Assembly: GCF_002207865.1 (NCBI RefSeq)
Contig: NZ_BDQM01000024.1
Span: forward strand, 1-55,900
From: Colwellia marinimaniae
GTDB taxonomy: Bacteria > Pseudomonadota > Gammaproteobacteria > Enterobacterales > Alteromonadaceae
Length of the DNA stretch: 55,900 bases
Reading direction: 5' to 3'
Every line of letters begins with the position of its first letter. The first letter of the stretch is position 1. The translations under genes were made by a program, and so were the position numbers. Under the pieces are notes generated by a model. The model saw nothing but the letters and a program-made list of their open reading frames with translations, did no database searches and was not told where the DNA came from. Below, in pieces: positions 1 to 7,500 of the stretch.

Positions 1-40
1 CTTGTTTGTGAAGCTCGCTTTTATCACTTCAGCAACACTT
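1..40 (-). repeat. Partial dispersed ~100-bp palindromic element, cut by the window edge
   Basis: The first 40 bases, read on the minus strand, match the left end of the element at 25901-26000 with only about three mismatches (shared core GCTGAAGTGATAAAAGCGAG). Only one end lies inside the window. No coding potential is seen here or in the following bases up to the moaC array at 127. Confidence 0.65.
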
Positions 41-126
41 CCTATTAAGTCATATAGTTGCCATGTGGACAACAGTATGATGGAACAGAGCCTCAAATTT
101 AGTTCGGCTAGGTTAAGCTGAAGGGC

Positions 127-456
127 TTTGCCAATGATCCGACTTGCCGCCTTCTTTTGTTAAGACTTGTTAGTGTACAGTGCAGTGAATTTCCAATGGA
201 AACACGGACACTTACTTTGGTGTTTGCCAATGACCCGACTTGCCACCTTCTTTTGTTAAGACTTGTTAGTGTACAGTGCAGTGAATTTCCAATGGAAACA
301 CGGACACTTACTTTGGTGTTTGCCAATGACCCGACTTGCCACCTTCTTTTGTTAAGACTTGTTAGTGTACAGTGCAGTGAATTTCCAATGGAAACACGGA
401 CACTTACTTTGGTGTTTGCCAATGACCCGACTTGCCGCCTTCTTTTGTTAAGACTT
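127..456 (-). repeat. Tandem array of moaC 3'-end copies, 96-bp period
   Basis: The string TTTGCCAATGA recurs at 127, 223, 319 and 415, giving an exact 96-bp period and about 3.4 copies. The copies at 223 and 319 are identical over the unit, and the copy at 127 has two mismatches. The last partial copy (415 to about 456) is the real 3' end of moaC. Read on the minus strand, each unit contains the final moaC codons ([13 protein letters not shown]), and the units at 223 and 319 reach a TAA. The upstream part of the unit still aligns weakly with moaC: the residues EIH before VLTKEGG are kept, and a stop interrupts the frame between them. The units are therefore degenerate gene ends and are not translated. 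The stretch from 41 to 126 holds nothing I recognise. Confidence 0.9.
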
Positions 457-916
457 TTATGCCATGAATTTCCATGGCCGGATCGGCGGCTTTGCACATA
501 TCAAATAAGGTTAAACAAGCAATAGAGACAGCGGTTAACGCTTCCATTTCAACGCCAGTTTGTCCGGTTAAACGACATAAACTATTCACTTGTATTTGAC
601 TGTTTTCACTATCAAGGGTGAAGTCTACTTGCACCTTAGTTAACATTAACGGGTGACATAAAGGAATTAAATCGCTGCACTTTTTTGCGGCTTGAATACC
701 AGCAATACGAGCAACAGCAAACACATCACCCTTTTTATGTTTTCCTGTGGTGATTAATTCAAAGGTCGCTCGGTTCATTTTAATAAAACCTTGCGCGGTT
801 GCGGTGCGAGAGGTCATGGCTTTTTCCGTGACATCGACCATGTTCGCTTCACCCTGCTGGTTCAGGTGACTCAGCTCTGGTTTTTGTGCTGGCGTATTCG
901 TTGTATTAGTTGTCAT
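404..916 (-). CDS. moaC: Cyclic pyranopterin monophosphate synthase MoaC
   Basis: MoaC works with MoaA in the first step of molybdenum cofactor synthesis, converting the MoaA product (3',8-cyclo-GTP) to cyclic pyranopterin monophosphate in the cytoplasm. Family motifs are clear: [42 protein letters not shown] and LFDMCKA, with the C-terminal KEGGKSG. From the ATG at 916 the protein has 170 residues, close to the usual length of about 160. This ATG overlaps the moaB stop by one base (TAATG), which favours it over the in-frame ATG at 934. The final codons and stop lie inside a tandem array of copies of this gene's own 3' end. No moaD or moaE follows within the window. Confidence 0.95.
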   Translation of the reverse strand: MTTNTTNTPAQKPELSHLNQQGEANMVDVTEKAMTSRTATAQGFIKMNRATFELITTGKHKKGDVFAVARIAGIQAAKKCSDLIPLCHPLMLTKVQVDFTLDSENSQIQVNSLCRLTGQTGVEMEALTAVSIACLTLFDMCKAADPAMEIHGIKVLTKEGGKSGHWQTPK

Positions 917-1458
917 TAGCCGCGACTCTCGCATTGCTCTGTCGTGATATTGAGGTGAGGGACAAAATTACACGGGCGATGACTGGCATCTAATTGCTCT
1001 TTAATCACTTTATCCCAAGCCGTTTTACAAGCGTTAGTTGAGCCAGGTACACACAAGATTACCGTTTTGTTGGCGATGCCACCAAAAGCACGGGATTGAA
1101 TGGTTGAGGTACCAATTTCCATTAATGATACATGGCGAAAAATCTCACCAAAGCCTTCTATCGCTTTGTCAAATAATGGCGTTAATGCTTCAGGAGTATT
1201 ATCACGGTCGGTAAAGCCGGTACCGCCGGTAGATATAATGGCGTGAATGCTGTCATCGGCAATCCATTTCGAAACTTGTGCACGCAGTTGATAAATATCA
1301 TCAATGACGATGGCTTTATCGGCTAGCTTGTGGCCCGCTTGTGTTAAACGCTCAACCAGCGCTTGTCCAGACGTATCGTTATCTTCAGTGCGTGTATCTG
1401 ATACCGTTAAAACGGCGATGTTTAAGGGAATGAAAGTATTGCCGCCATGTGCTGACAT
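916..1458 (-). CDS. moaB: Molybdenum cofactor biosynthesis protein MoaB
   Basis: A MoaB/MogA-fold protein of the molybdopterin-binding superfamily, 180 residues, acting in Mo-cofactor synthesis (molybdopterin adenylylation in MogA-type members; the role of MoaB in enterobacteria is less settled). The conserved [18 protein letters not shown] loop is at about residues 75-95. The ligand-binding stretch [13 protein letters not shown] follows, and the glycine-rich [17 protein letters not shown] helix start lies near the C-terminus. The ATG is preceded by AAGGAT about 6 bases upstream. The gene sits between mobA and moaC on the minus strand, about 250 bases after mobA, and its stop overlaps the moaC start. 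Assignment as MoaB rather than MogA rests on the operon context and the sequence pattern. Confidence 0.9.
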   Translation of the reverse strand: MSAHGGNTFIPLNIAVLTVSDTRTEDNDTSGQALVERLTQAGHKLADKAIVIDDIYQLRAQVSKWIADDSIHAIISTGGTGFTDRDNTPEALTPLFDKAIEGFGEIFRHVSLMEIGTSTIQSRAFGGIANKTVILCVPGSTNACKTAWDKVIKEQLDASHRPCNFVPHLNITTEQCESRG

Positions 1459-1520
1459 AGGTTTATCCTTGACTAAATCTGTAGATTAAAATTGTTGCTG
1501 CGCTTGTTGCTATTGTTTTA

Positions 1521-1660
1521 CATGGCTATGTAGTTAGCTCAGGACGTCGTTGTAAACGTCATCTTCGAAGTCTCTGATCGAAGATCCATTGCTTTTAGAC
1601 GCTGGATCCCCGATTAAGCCACCACGGGGATGACGATCCTGAACCATGTACATAGGCATG
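1521..1660. repeat. Palindromic MITE-like element between mobA and moaB
   Basis: About 140 bp bounded by arms CATGGCTATGTA (1521-1532) and TACATAGGCATG (1649-1660), which are inverted copies with one mismatch. Inner sequence is also palindromic: CTCAGGACGTCG pairs with CGATCCTGAAC, and GATCCCCG pairs with CGGGGATGACG. There is no ORF and no transposase. It lies inside the moa operon, so transcripts reading from moaA into moaBC would carry a long hairpin here. Confidence 0.6.
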
Positions 1661-1705
1661 TTGTTTTATGGACCGTGTTGGGTATTGCTAATCAATACGT
1701 TCACT

Positions 1706-2383
1706 TTAAAATTGTTTTTGTGCTTGTTGCCACTGTTCCGGCGTGTTGCTATTAAATAGTACTTTGCTATTTGGGCTACTAATGGCTTGATGAGGTACTT
1801 GTGCCAACATGGCTCGCACTGAAGGACCATTTTTAGTGTTTTTCTTGTCGCTTTTGTTGCCGTTAGCCAGTATCTTTTCCCGTTGGAATGCTTGCATTAA
1901 GAACATATTCAAAAAAGCATTATTGGGTAAATATAACGGAATGTGGTGTATTTGTTGTTGGCTATCAGTGAAGAAGGTTGCTTTATTACTAAGCTCGCCT
2001 TTTAGACGCAAGGTAGCCAAAGCCGCTGCGGTCATAAAGGGTAAATCAACCGGCAATATTAATAATGCCTTGGGTTGTAAATGTTCTGGGTAATGAGCTA
2101 AGACACTATAAATTCCGCCAACAGGGCCAGCCTGTGATACTCGATCAGGAATTTGATGGTTATCGCCACTGACGACAATATTTTTTATACCTGCATCGCT
2201 AAGTAACTGCTTGGAAAAATCGAGCATAGTACTTAGCGATTTCATCGCGGACTTATCTGCCTGCTTATTTGAGCTATTAGCTTGACTGAACTGGCGAGTT
2301 AGTTGGGCTTTATCTTGCCCCATGCGAGAAGATAAACCGCCAGCAAGTACTACACCCAAACAGTCGATAGTTTGAAAATTCAT
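1706..2383 (-). CDS. mobA: Molybdenum cofactor guanylyltransferase MobA
   Basis: MobA transfers GMP from GTP to Mo-molybdopterin to make the MGD cofactor used by DMSO-reductase-family enzymes. The nucleotidyltransferase signature LAGGLSSRMGQDKAQL is at the N-terminus, and LPVDLPFM (metal-binding Asp) is near the middle. The length is about 225 residues. The region after the signature (FSQANSSNKQADKSAMKS) is polar and looks like a lineage-specific insertion. A GTG at 2386 overlaps the moaA stop and an ATG follows directly at 2383; I take the ATG, but either could be used. The gene is translationally coupled to moaA. Confidence 0.93.
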   Translation of the reverse strand: MNFQTIDCLGVVLAGGLSSRMGQDKAQLTRQFSQANSSNKQADKSAMKSLSTMLDFSKQLLSDAGIKNIVVSGDNHQIPDRVSQAGPVGGIYSVLAHYPEHLQPKALLILPVDLPFMTAAALATLRLKGELSNKATFFTDSQQQIHHIPLYLPNNAFLNMFLMQAFQREKILANGNKSDKKNTKNGPSVRAMLAQVPHQAISSPNSKVLFNSNTPEQWQQAQKQF

Positions 2384-2385
2384 CA

Positions 2386-3357
2386 CTAACCCCCAAGCAT
2401 GGCGAGGTGCTTAGTTGCACCTGTTAGCTTTTCATGTAAAAAATGGGTGGCTTTTTTATCACCGAGTAGTGAAACTATTTTTGCTTGTAATGGGGCGATA
2501 TCATCACTTTGTAATTGTTCACGTAGTGACAAACCTTCATCACCAAATAGACACAAATGCAATTTACCGCTTGAGCTAATTCGTAAACGGTTACAGCTAT
2601 TACAGAAATCTTTGGCGTAGGGCATGATCAAACCGACTTTACCTTGATAATCCGGATGATAAAACTCTTGTGCAGGGCCTGCTGATTTGTTTTGAATAAC
2701 CGGTAGCCAGCCATCGAGAATTAAATTTTGCTTGATACGTGAACCTTGCACATGTTGGGCATCAAAAAATTCTTTATTATCACCGGTTTGCATTAACTCA
2801 ATAAAACGTAAGGTAATAGGGGTATCTTTTATCCAGTCAAGATAGCTTTGAATATCTTTGCCGCTGTACTCACGCATTAATACCGTATTAACCTTAATTG
2901 ATGCTCTGCCATCAGCTAAACCCAGATCAATACCCTTGAGAATGGTCTTGAGTTTATCGTGGCCAGTTATGGCATGAAATTGACGAGGATCTAAGCTATC
3001 TATACTGATATTGATGGCATCAATGCCAGCATCTAACCATTGAGGTAAGTGTTCAGGCAGTTTAAAACCATTACTGGTAATGGCCACTCTCTTGATGCCT
3101 GGTGTTTCTTTACAAATTTGAATGATTTTAGGTAAGTCTTTACGCAGTGCCGGCTCACCGCCGGTAATGCGGATTTTCTCTGTGCCGAGCTCAGCGAAAG
3201 CTTTAGTTAGACGTTTGATTTCATCTAGTGATAAAAAATCACGTGGTTGATCACACTGATAACCGTCAGGCAAGCAGTAAGTGCAGCTAAAATTGCACAC
3301 GTCAGTAATTGATAGGCGTAGATAATAGAACCTACGGCCAAAGTTGTCTGTTAACAT
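2386..3357 (-). CDS. moaA: GTP 3',8-cyclase MoaA
   Basis: A radical SAM enzyme that rearranges GTP to 3',8-cyclo-GTP, the first step of molybdenum cofactor synthesis. The N-terminal cluster motif is CNFSCTYC, followed by RITGGEPALRKDL. The C-terminal second Fe-S cluster ligands are FCNSCNRLRIS and then C in LHLCLFG. The length of 323 residues is close to the usual 330. The ATG is preceded by a strong GGAAAGGTGAC site. This is the first gene of the minus-strand operon moaA-mobA-moaB-moaC. A structured leader lies directly upstream, and an FNR-type box lies about 290 bases upstream, shared with divergent moeA. Confidence 0.96.
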   Translation of the reverse strand: MLTDNFGRRFYYLRLSITDVCNFSCTYCLPDGYQCDQPRDFLSLDEIKRLTKAFAELGTEKIRITGGEPALRKDLPKIIQICKETPGIKRVAITSNGFKLPEHLPQWLDAGIDAINISIDSLDPRQFHAITGHDKLKTILKGIDLGLADGRASIKVNTVLMREYSGKDIQSYLDWIKDTPITLRFIELMQTGDNKEFFDAQHVQGSRIKQNLILDGWLPVIQNKSAGPAQEFYHPDYQGKVGLIMPYAKDFCNSCNRLRISSSGKLHLCLFGDEGLSLREQLQSDDIAPLQAKIVSLLGDKKATHFLHEKLTGATKHLAMLGG

Positions 3358-3443
3358 GTCACCTTTCCAAATGTAGGGAGGCTAACGCGTTTCCTTGTTA
3401 ACCCTGGTAACTAAAACCCATTAAATACATGGTCTTAGTTACG
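3358..3443 (-). promoter_or_regulatory. Structured leader of moaA, possible Moco riboswitch
   Basis: The minus-strand sequence before moaA contains a hairpin with arms at 3407-3418 and 3431-3442 (11 of 12 positions pair, the twelfth as G-U). It is followed by a purine-rich stretch with AACAAGGAAACGCG and GCCTCCC ahead of the ribosome binding site. A cofactor-sensing RNA (Moco motif) is known before moaA in many gammaproteobacteria, and the position and G/C-rich conserved-looking blocks fit. I could not fold it or run a covariance model, so this is a candidate only. Confidence 0.35.
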
Positions 3444-3646
3444 GCTTATCACAACATGAATACCTTCAATAAGCTGACTTAATTTAGCCAGAAAATACAA
3501 TAATGTTAGCTGTGATAGCTCGGTGTTATAAATAAATTTCTGTTCAAATTTAGTATATACCCGCTTTACTTCAAGATGCAAGTTCAGGGGAACGCGGATA
3601 TATTACTCTGGTGGCGATATGGTAATTTTTTTTGTTGATCTATTTA

Positions 3647-3660
3647 TTGATCTTAATCAA
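3647..3660. promoter_or_regulatory. Perfect FNR-type box between moaA and moeA
   Basis: TTGATCTTAATCAA is an exact match to the FNR consensus TTGAT-N4-ATCAA. It lies in the 474-bp divergent region between moaA and moeA, 171 bases before the moeA ATG and 290 before the moaA ATG. FNR (EtrA in Shewanella) activates anaerobic genes, which fits molybdoenzyme cofactor supply. The rest of this intergenic region shows no other clear feature. Confidence 0.7.
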
Positions 3661-3831
3661 TAAAATTGCGCTTATAGCTCTATTATTTATGAGGCTAGTT
3701 AAGCGATACTAAACAAATAGCAAATGGATTAATTTATTGAGTGGTATTTTCTGAAGGGGGCTTGCAAATTGGCCTAGTTTAGAGTGAAATTTATGGTACC
3801 AAGTAATTGTAATGTATCTAAGTGAGTTTTT

Positions 3832-5064
3832 ATGTCTGATTGTTGTTCCGCTCCAGGGCTTTTACCTTTTGAACAAGCCTTAGCTAATATGCTAGCGCAA
3901 GTGTCACCTGTCACCGAAACACTAACCTTGTCCATTGAGCAAGCGCTGAACTATGTTTTAGCGCAAGAAATTACTAGCCCATTAAATGTGCCGCCTCATG
4001 ATAACTCCGCTATGGATGGTTATGCTTTTGCGATAAATAGTTTAGCGGCTAATAAAACCCTAAGACTTGTTGGTCGCTCTATGGCAGGCGCACCTTTTCA
4101 AGGTATTTGCCAGCCCGGCGAATGTATTCGTATTATGACCGGGGCTAAAATGCCAACGTGTTGTGATTCGGTAGAAATGCAAGAAAACGTTAGCGCTGAT
4201 GGAGAAATAATTACTTTTTTAGTAGATAAAATTTTTGGCTCTCATGTCCGTCAGGCCGGTGAAGATATTAAACTCGGTCAACAAGTATTGCAGTCTGGTC
4301 ATAAATTGACCGCGGTTGATATTGGAGTCCTTGCGTCATTGGGAGTAGCTGAAGTTAAGGTTTATCGCAAATTAAAGGTGGCGTTAATTGCCACGGGTGA
4401 TGAATTGAAACGACCAGGACAAGCACTGCAAGTTGGTGATATTTATGAGTCTAACAGTTTTGTTTTAGCCGCCATGTTACAAAAACTGGATGTTGATGTT
4501 ATTGATTTTGGTATCATTGAAGATGACTTTCAGGCAATAAAATCCGCCTTTATCAGTGCAGATAAACAGGCCGATGCGGTCATTTCTACTGGCGGTGTTT
4601 CGGTTGGCGAAGCCGATTACACTAAAACAGTTTTAGATGAACTTGGTGAGATTGGCTTTTGGAAAATAGCGATGAAACCAGGTAAACCCTTTGCTTTTGG
4701 TAAATTAGCTAATAGTATCTTTTTTGGTCTGCCGGGCAATCCAGTGTCCGCTTTAGTGACCTTTCATCAATTAGCTTTGCCGGCTTTAACTAAGATGCAA
4801 AATGCCCAACCGTTAAAACGTACCCATTTAAGGGTGAAGTGCAGCAGTGACTTACGTAAATCTCCTGGGCGCATGGATTTTCAACGCGGTATTTTATCTG
4901 TGAACTCACAAGGTGAAAATGTGGTCAGTTCAACTGGCGCCCAAGGCTCTGGTATCTTATCTAGCTTAGCTAAGGCTAACTGCTATATTATTTTGCCAAG
5001 TGCACAAGGTAAGGTACAAGCGGGTGAAATGGTACAAGTGCAATTATTTGATCAGTTTTTATAG
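3832..5064 (+). CDS. moeA: Molybdopterin molybdenumtransferase MoeA
   Basis: MoeA inserts molybdenum into adenylylated molybdopterin. The 410-residue protein has the usual order: N-terminal PPHDNSAMDGYAF (about residues 54-66), the GDIYESNSF turn, the molybdopterin-binding STGGVSVGEADYTKTVL segment, MKPGKPFAFGKL, and FGLPGNPVSALVTF. The C-terminal beta domain is present. It is divergent from the moaA operon and probably shares FNR-type control through the box at 3647. It starts with Cys-rich MSDCCSAPGLLPFEQAL, which is common in gammaproteobacterial MoeA. Downstream is an unrelated small gene after about 100 bases. Confidence 0.96.
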   Translation: MSDCCSAPGLLPFEQALANMLAQVSPVTETLTLSIEQALNYVLAQEITSPLNVPPHDNSAMDGYAFAINSLAANKTLRLVGRSMAGAPFQGICQPGECIRIMTGAKMPTCCDSVEMQENVSADGEIITFLVDKIFGSHVRQAGEDIKLGQQVLQSGHKLTAVDIGVLASLGVAEVKVYRKLKVALIATGDELKRPGQALQVGDIYESNSFVLAAMLQKLDVDVIDFGIIEDDFQAIKSAFISADKQADAVISTGGVSVGEADYTKTVLDELGEIGFWKIAMKPGKPFAFGKLANSIFFGLPGNPVSALVTFHQLALPALTKMQNAQPLKRTHLRVKCSSDLRKSPGRMDFQRGILSVNSQGENVVSSTGAQGSGILSSLAKANCYIILPSAQGKVQAGEMVQVQLFDQFL

Positions 5065-5166
5065 TGACTATTTAGCACGCTGTACAGTAAATAAAGCAAT
5101 TGTTGGCAAAGGTGCTAGCTTTGCTATGAGTACAAAAAATAAACAGAGTAGGTGGAGCAGGTAACC

Positions 5167-5559
5167 ATGAAGCATCAACTAAGCTTTGCAACAGTCAATG
5201 TATTAAGTGATGGTATTGCTGAGATCATTATAACTGAGGGTATCGAAGTCTCAATGGAGATGCTTGACGAATTCGACGCTTTTCTTAGCCAGCACCTGAG
5301 TGATCACTTTGCCTTGCTGATCAATAAAGTACATAGTTATAATTATACTTTTGAAGCAAAGATGACCATGGCCTCACATGAAAATTTAATCGCTATTGCT
5401 GTGATTGTATATAAAGAGGCAGACAAAAAAATAATAAACGATGTGATGGCGCTGAGAGCGATAGACGATTGGAACCTAAAGACGTTTTCAGCATTAGAGC
5501 TTGGCTGGCAGCAAGGCTATGATTGGCTGCAAACTGAACTTGATTTATTGGTCATTTGA
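5167..5559 (+). CDS. Small STAS/SpoIIAA-like protein of unknown role
   Basis: About 130 residues with no signal peptide or membrane segment. The pattern resembles the STAS/DUF7793-type fold: a short N-terminal beta hairpin, a helix (SMEMLDEFDAFLSQHL), a central hydrophobic strand FALLINKVHSY, a second helix with EAKMTMASHE, a strand AIAVIVYK, and a C-terminal ALELGWQQGYDWLQ helix. That aromatic end (the A..W.. pattern) is typical of small STAS-like proteins. The ATG at 5167 has GGTGGAGCAGG upstream, so I prefer it to the GTG at 5152. The fold call is by eye and the function is unknown. Confidence 0.6.
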   Translation: MKHQLSFATVNVLSDGIAEIIITEGIEVSMEMLDEFDAFLSQHLSDHFALLINKVHSYNYTFEAKMTMASHENLIAIAVIVYKEADKKIINDVMALRAIDDWNLKTFSALELGWQQGYDWLQTELDLLVI

Positions 5560-5603
5560 TGACAACGCTGTCAAGAGACAGTGCTAAATTTCAGGCTTGC
5601 TAA

Positions 5604-5838
5604 CTAACCTGAACTCTGGATAAGCAGCACTTGCTCAATATTCCCCTTTATCCGATTCTCAGCGTTAACACGTCGATAAATAACCCGTTATTCATAAACG
5701 TTTTACCTTGATAATCGAATAAATTGAAACATTGATAGTGTATATTGCTACTTAATCTTGTATATTTTGTTCTTAACAACCGTAAGTCGTTGTTTTTACT
5801 TAACCATCAAGCACTCATTATCCAGAGACCAGGTTAAC
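5604..5838. repeat. MITE-like element, copy 1 (about 235 bp)
   Basis: Terminal inverted repeats: TAACCTGAACTCTGGATAA at the left, and the right end TTATCCAGAGACCAGGTTAA, which is its near reverse complement. A second copy with the same ends and alignable interior (CGTCGATAAATA, TTTTACCTTGATAAT and others) is at 13829-14059. There is no ORF. It fills most of the 363-bp gap between the STAS-like gene and hemL; the rest holds the terminator at 5870. Confidence 0.75.
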
Positions 5839-5869
5839 TAAGAAAAGTTTAAAAATTAAATAAAAAAAA

Positions 5870-5893
5870 GCGGCTTAAATTCATTTAAGCCGC
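5870..5893. terminator. Bidirectional rho-independent terminator after hemL
   Basis: The stem GCGGCTTAAA / TTTAAGCCGC with a four-base loop is flanked by an A-tract on the left and a T-tract on the right, so it can stop transcription in both directions. It lies 30 bases past the hemL stop on the minus strand. Confidence 0.9.
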
Positions 5894-5922
5894 TTTTTTA
5901 TATCACAGCAAAGACTGTGAAC

Positions 5923-7206
5923 TTATAGTTGAGCGAAACATTTATCCACAGCAACGAGTGTTTTTTCAATAATGTCATCACTGTGCGCCGTTGATAAGAA
6001 GCCGGTTTCAAAAGCCGATGGCGCTAAGTACACCCCTTCAGCTAGCATCAAGTGGAAGAAACGTTTGAACATCTCACCATCACATTGAGTGGCTTGTTCG
6101 AAGCTAGTGATAGGGTTTTTGTCGTCGGTAAAGAAGAAGCCAAACATAGCGCCAACATAATTGACACTTAAGTTAATGCCGTTACGCTCAGCCGCGGCTT
6201 TAAAGCCCATGGCTAGCTTTTCCGTAGCAGCACTTAATTGCTGATGTTTATCACCTTGAGCTAATTCAGTTAGTGCCGCTAAACCAGCAGCCATAGCAAT
6301 TGGGTTACCTGATAAAGTACCCGCTTGATATACCGGACCAACTGGCGCGATATAATCCATAATTTCTCGCTTGCCACCAAAAGCGCCGACTGGCATACCG
6401 CCACCGATAATTTTACCTAAAGTGGTTAGATCGGGTTTGATATTATAAAGCGCTTGAGCACCACCTAGTGCGACACGAAAGCCAGTCATTACTTCATCAA
6501 AAATTAACACGCTAGCGTATTGATCACAAACCTCACGTAAACCTTGAAGAAATCCAGCCACTGGCGGAATACAATTCATGTTGCCGGCAACAGGCTCGAC
6601 AATAATACAAGCAATTTCATTAGCGTATTTAGCGAAAATTTCTTTTACTTGCTCGATATTGTTATAGCTAACCGTTAGGGTATGTTTAGCAAAATCTTTC
6701 GGAATCCCTGGTGAATTAGGTACACCCATGGTCAAAGCACCTGAGCCTGCTTTTACTAACAATGAGTCAGCGTGACCATGGTAACAGCCTTCAAATTTTA
6801 GGATTTTATCGCGACCGGTATAACCACGGGCTAAACGGATAGCGCTCATGGTGGCTTCAGTGCCAGAGCTAACCATACGCAAAGATTCCATTGATGGTAC
6901 TAACTCACGGACCTTTTCCGCCATGGTAATTTCAAGTTCGGTGGGTGCGCCAAAACTTAAGCCATTTTTTGCGGTAGTAATAACGGCCTCAAGAATGGCT
7001 GGATGGTTATGACCTAAGATCATTGGCCCCCAAGAACCAACATAGTCGATATAAGCTTTATCATCGGCATCATAAATATAAGCGCCTTGAGCACGTTTTA
7101 TAAAGCAAGGGCTACCGCCAACACCATTAAAGGCACGTACTGGCGAGTTAACACCACCGGGGATTACCTTTTGCGCTTGTTCAAATAACTGTTCTGATTT
7201 ATTCAT
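5923..7206 (-). CDS. hemL: Glutamate-1-semialdehyde 2,1-aminomutase HemL
   Basis: A PLP enzyme converting glutamate-1-semialdehyde to 5-aminolevulinate, the C5-pathway entry to heme. The ATG at 7206 gives [19 protein letters not shown] and 427 residues, the family length; it has AGAAGAAG upstream, unlike the in-frame ATG at 7245. Typical motifs: [51 protein letters not shown] and [16 protein letters not shown], where Lys265 is the PLP lysine. It lies downstream of pyrB on the same strand, separated by the pyrB 3'-end array, which ends only about 40 bases before this start codon. A strong terminator follows. Confidence 0.96.
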   Translation of the reverse strand: MNKSEQLFEQAQKVIPGGVNSPVRAFNGVGGSPCFIKRAQGAYIYDADDKAYIDYVGSWGPMILGHNHPAILEAVITTAKNGLSFGAPTELEITMAEKVRELVPSMESLRMVSSGTEATMSAIRLARGYTGRDKILKFEGCYHGHADSLLVKAGSGALTMGVPNSPGIPKDFAKHTLTVSYNNIEQVKEIFAKYANEIACIIVEPVAGNMNCIPPVAGFLQGLREVCDQYASVLIFDEVMTGFRVALGGAQALYNIKPDLTTLGKIIGGGMPVGAFGGKREIMDYIAPVGPVYQAGTLSGNPIAMAAGLAALTELAQGDKHQQLSAATEKLAMGFKAAAERNGINLSVNYVGAMFGFFFTDDKNPITSFEQATQCDGEMFKRFFHLMLAEGVYLAPSAFETGFLSTAHSDDIIEKTLVAVDKCFAQL

Positions 7207-7245
7207 AATTGCTTCTTCTAAAAGTTTAATCGATGTGCGTGGCAC

Positions 7246-7500
7246 TTAAAGGTTTTTATTGGTATACCAGTTTACCAGTTTTTCATCATTGCTTACTTGG
7301 TCTTCAATACCTAAGGTTAATATCTGGAAATAGCCCATGCGCAGGCTAAATCCAGCATGGTAATTAAGTGTTTTTATTGGTATACCAGTTGACCGGTTTT
7401 TCATCATTGCTTACTTGGTCTTCAATACCTAAGGTTAATACTCGGAAATAGCCCATGCGCAGGCTAAATCCAGCATGGTTATTAAGTATTTTTATTGGTA
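7246..7500 (-). repeat. Tandem array of pyrB 3'-end copies, 118-bp period
   Basis: GGTATACC recurs at 7261, 7379 and 7497, an exact 118-bp period. The copy at 7497 belongs to intact pyrB and the other two lie downstream. On the minus strand each extra unit reads LTLGIEDQVSNDEK and then VNWYTNKN with a stop (KL in place of KP in the distal copy). Intact pyrB reads LTLGVEDQITNYEKPVNWYTNKNT. Homology continues upstream as LRMGYFRV against VRMALFA. The two extra units differ from each other at about seven positions and are closer to each other than to pyrB. Differences from pyrB are mostly conservative at the protein level, as if the units came from a related pyrB allele. Confidence 0.9.

Noticed and set aside
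127..456. CRISPR-like array
   Set aside because: Units are whole 96-bp tandem copies without distinct spacers, and no cas genes are present. The same holds for the 118-bp and 178-bp arrays.
108..525. Open frames of 120-130 codons on both strands with internal repeats, looking like repeat proteins
   Set aside because: They are produced by the 96-bp array, whose period is divisible by three. They share no codon-level signal of selection and the true content is moaC 3'-end copies.
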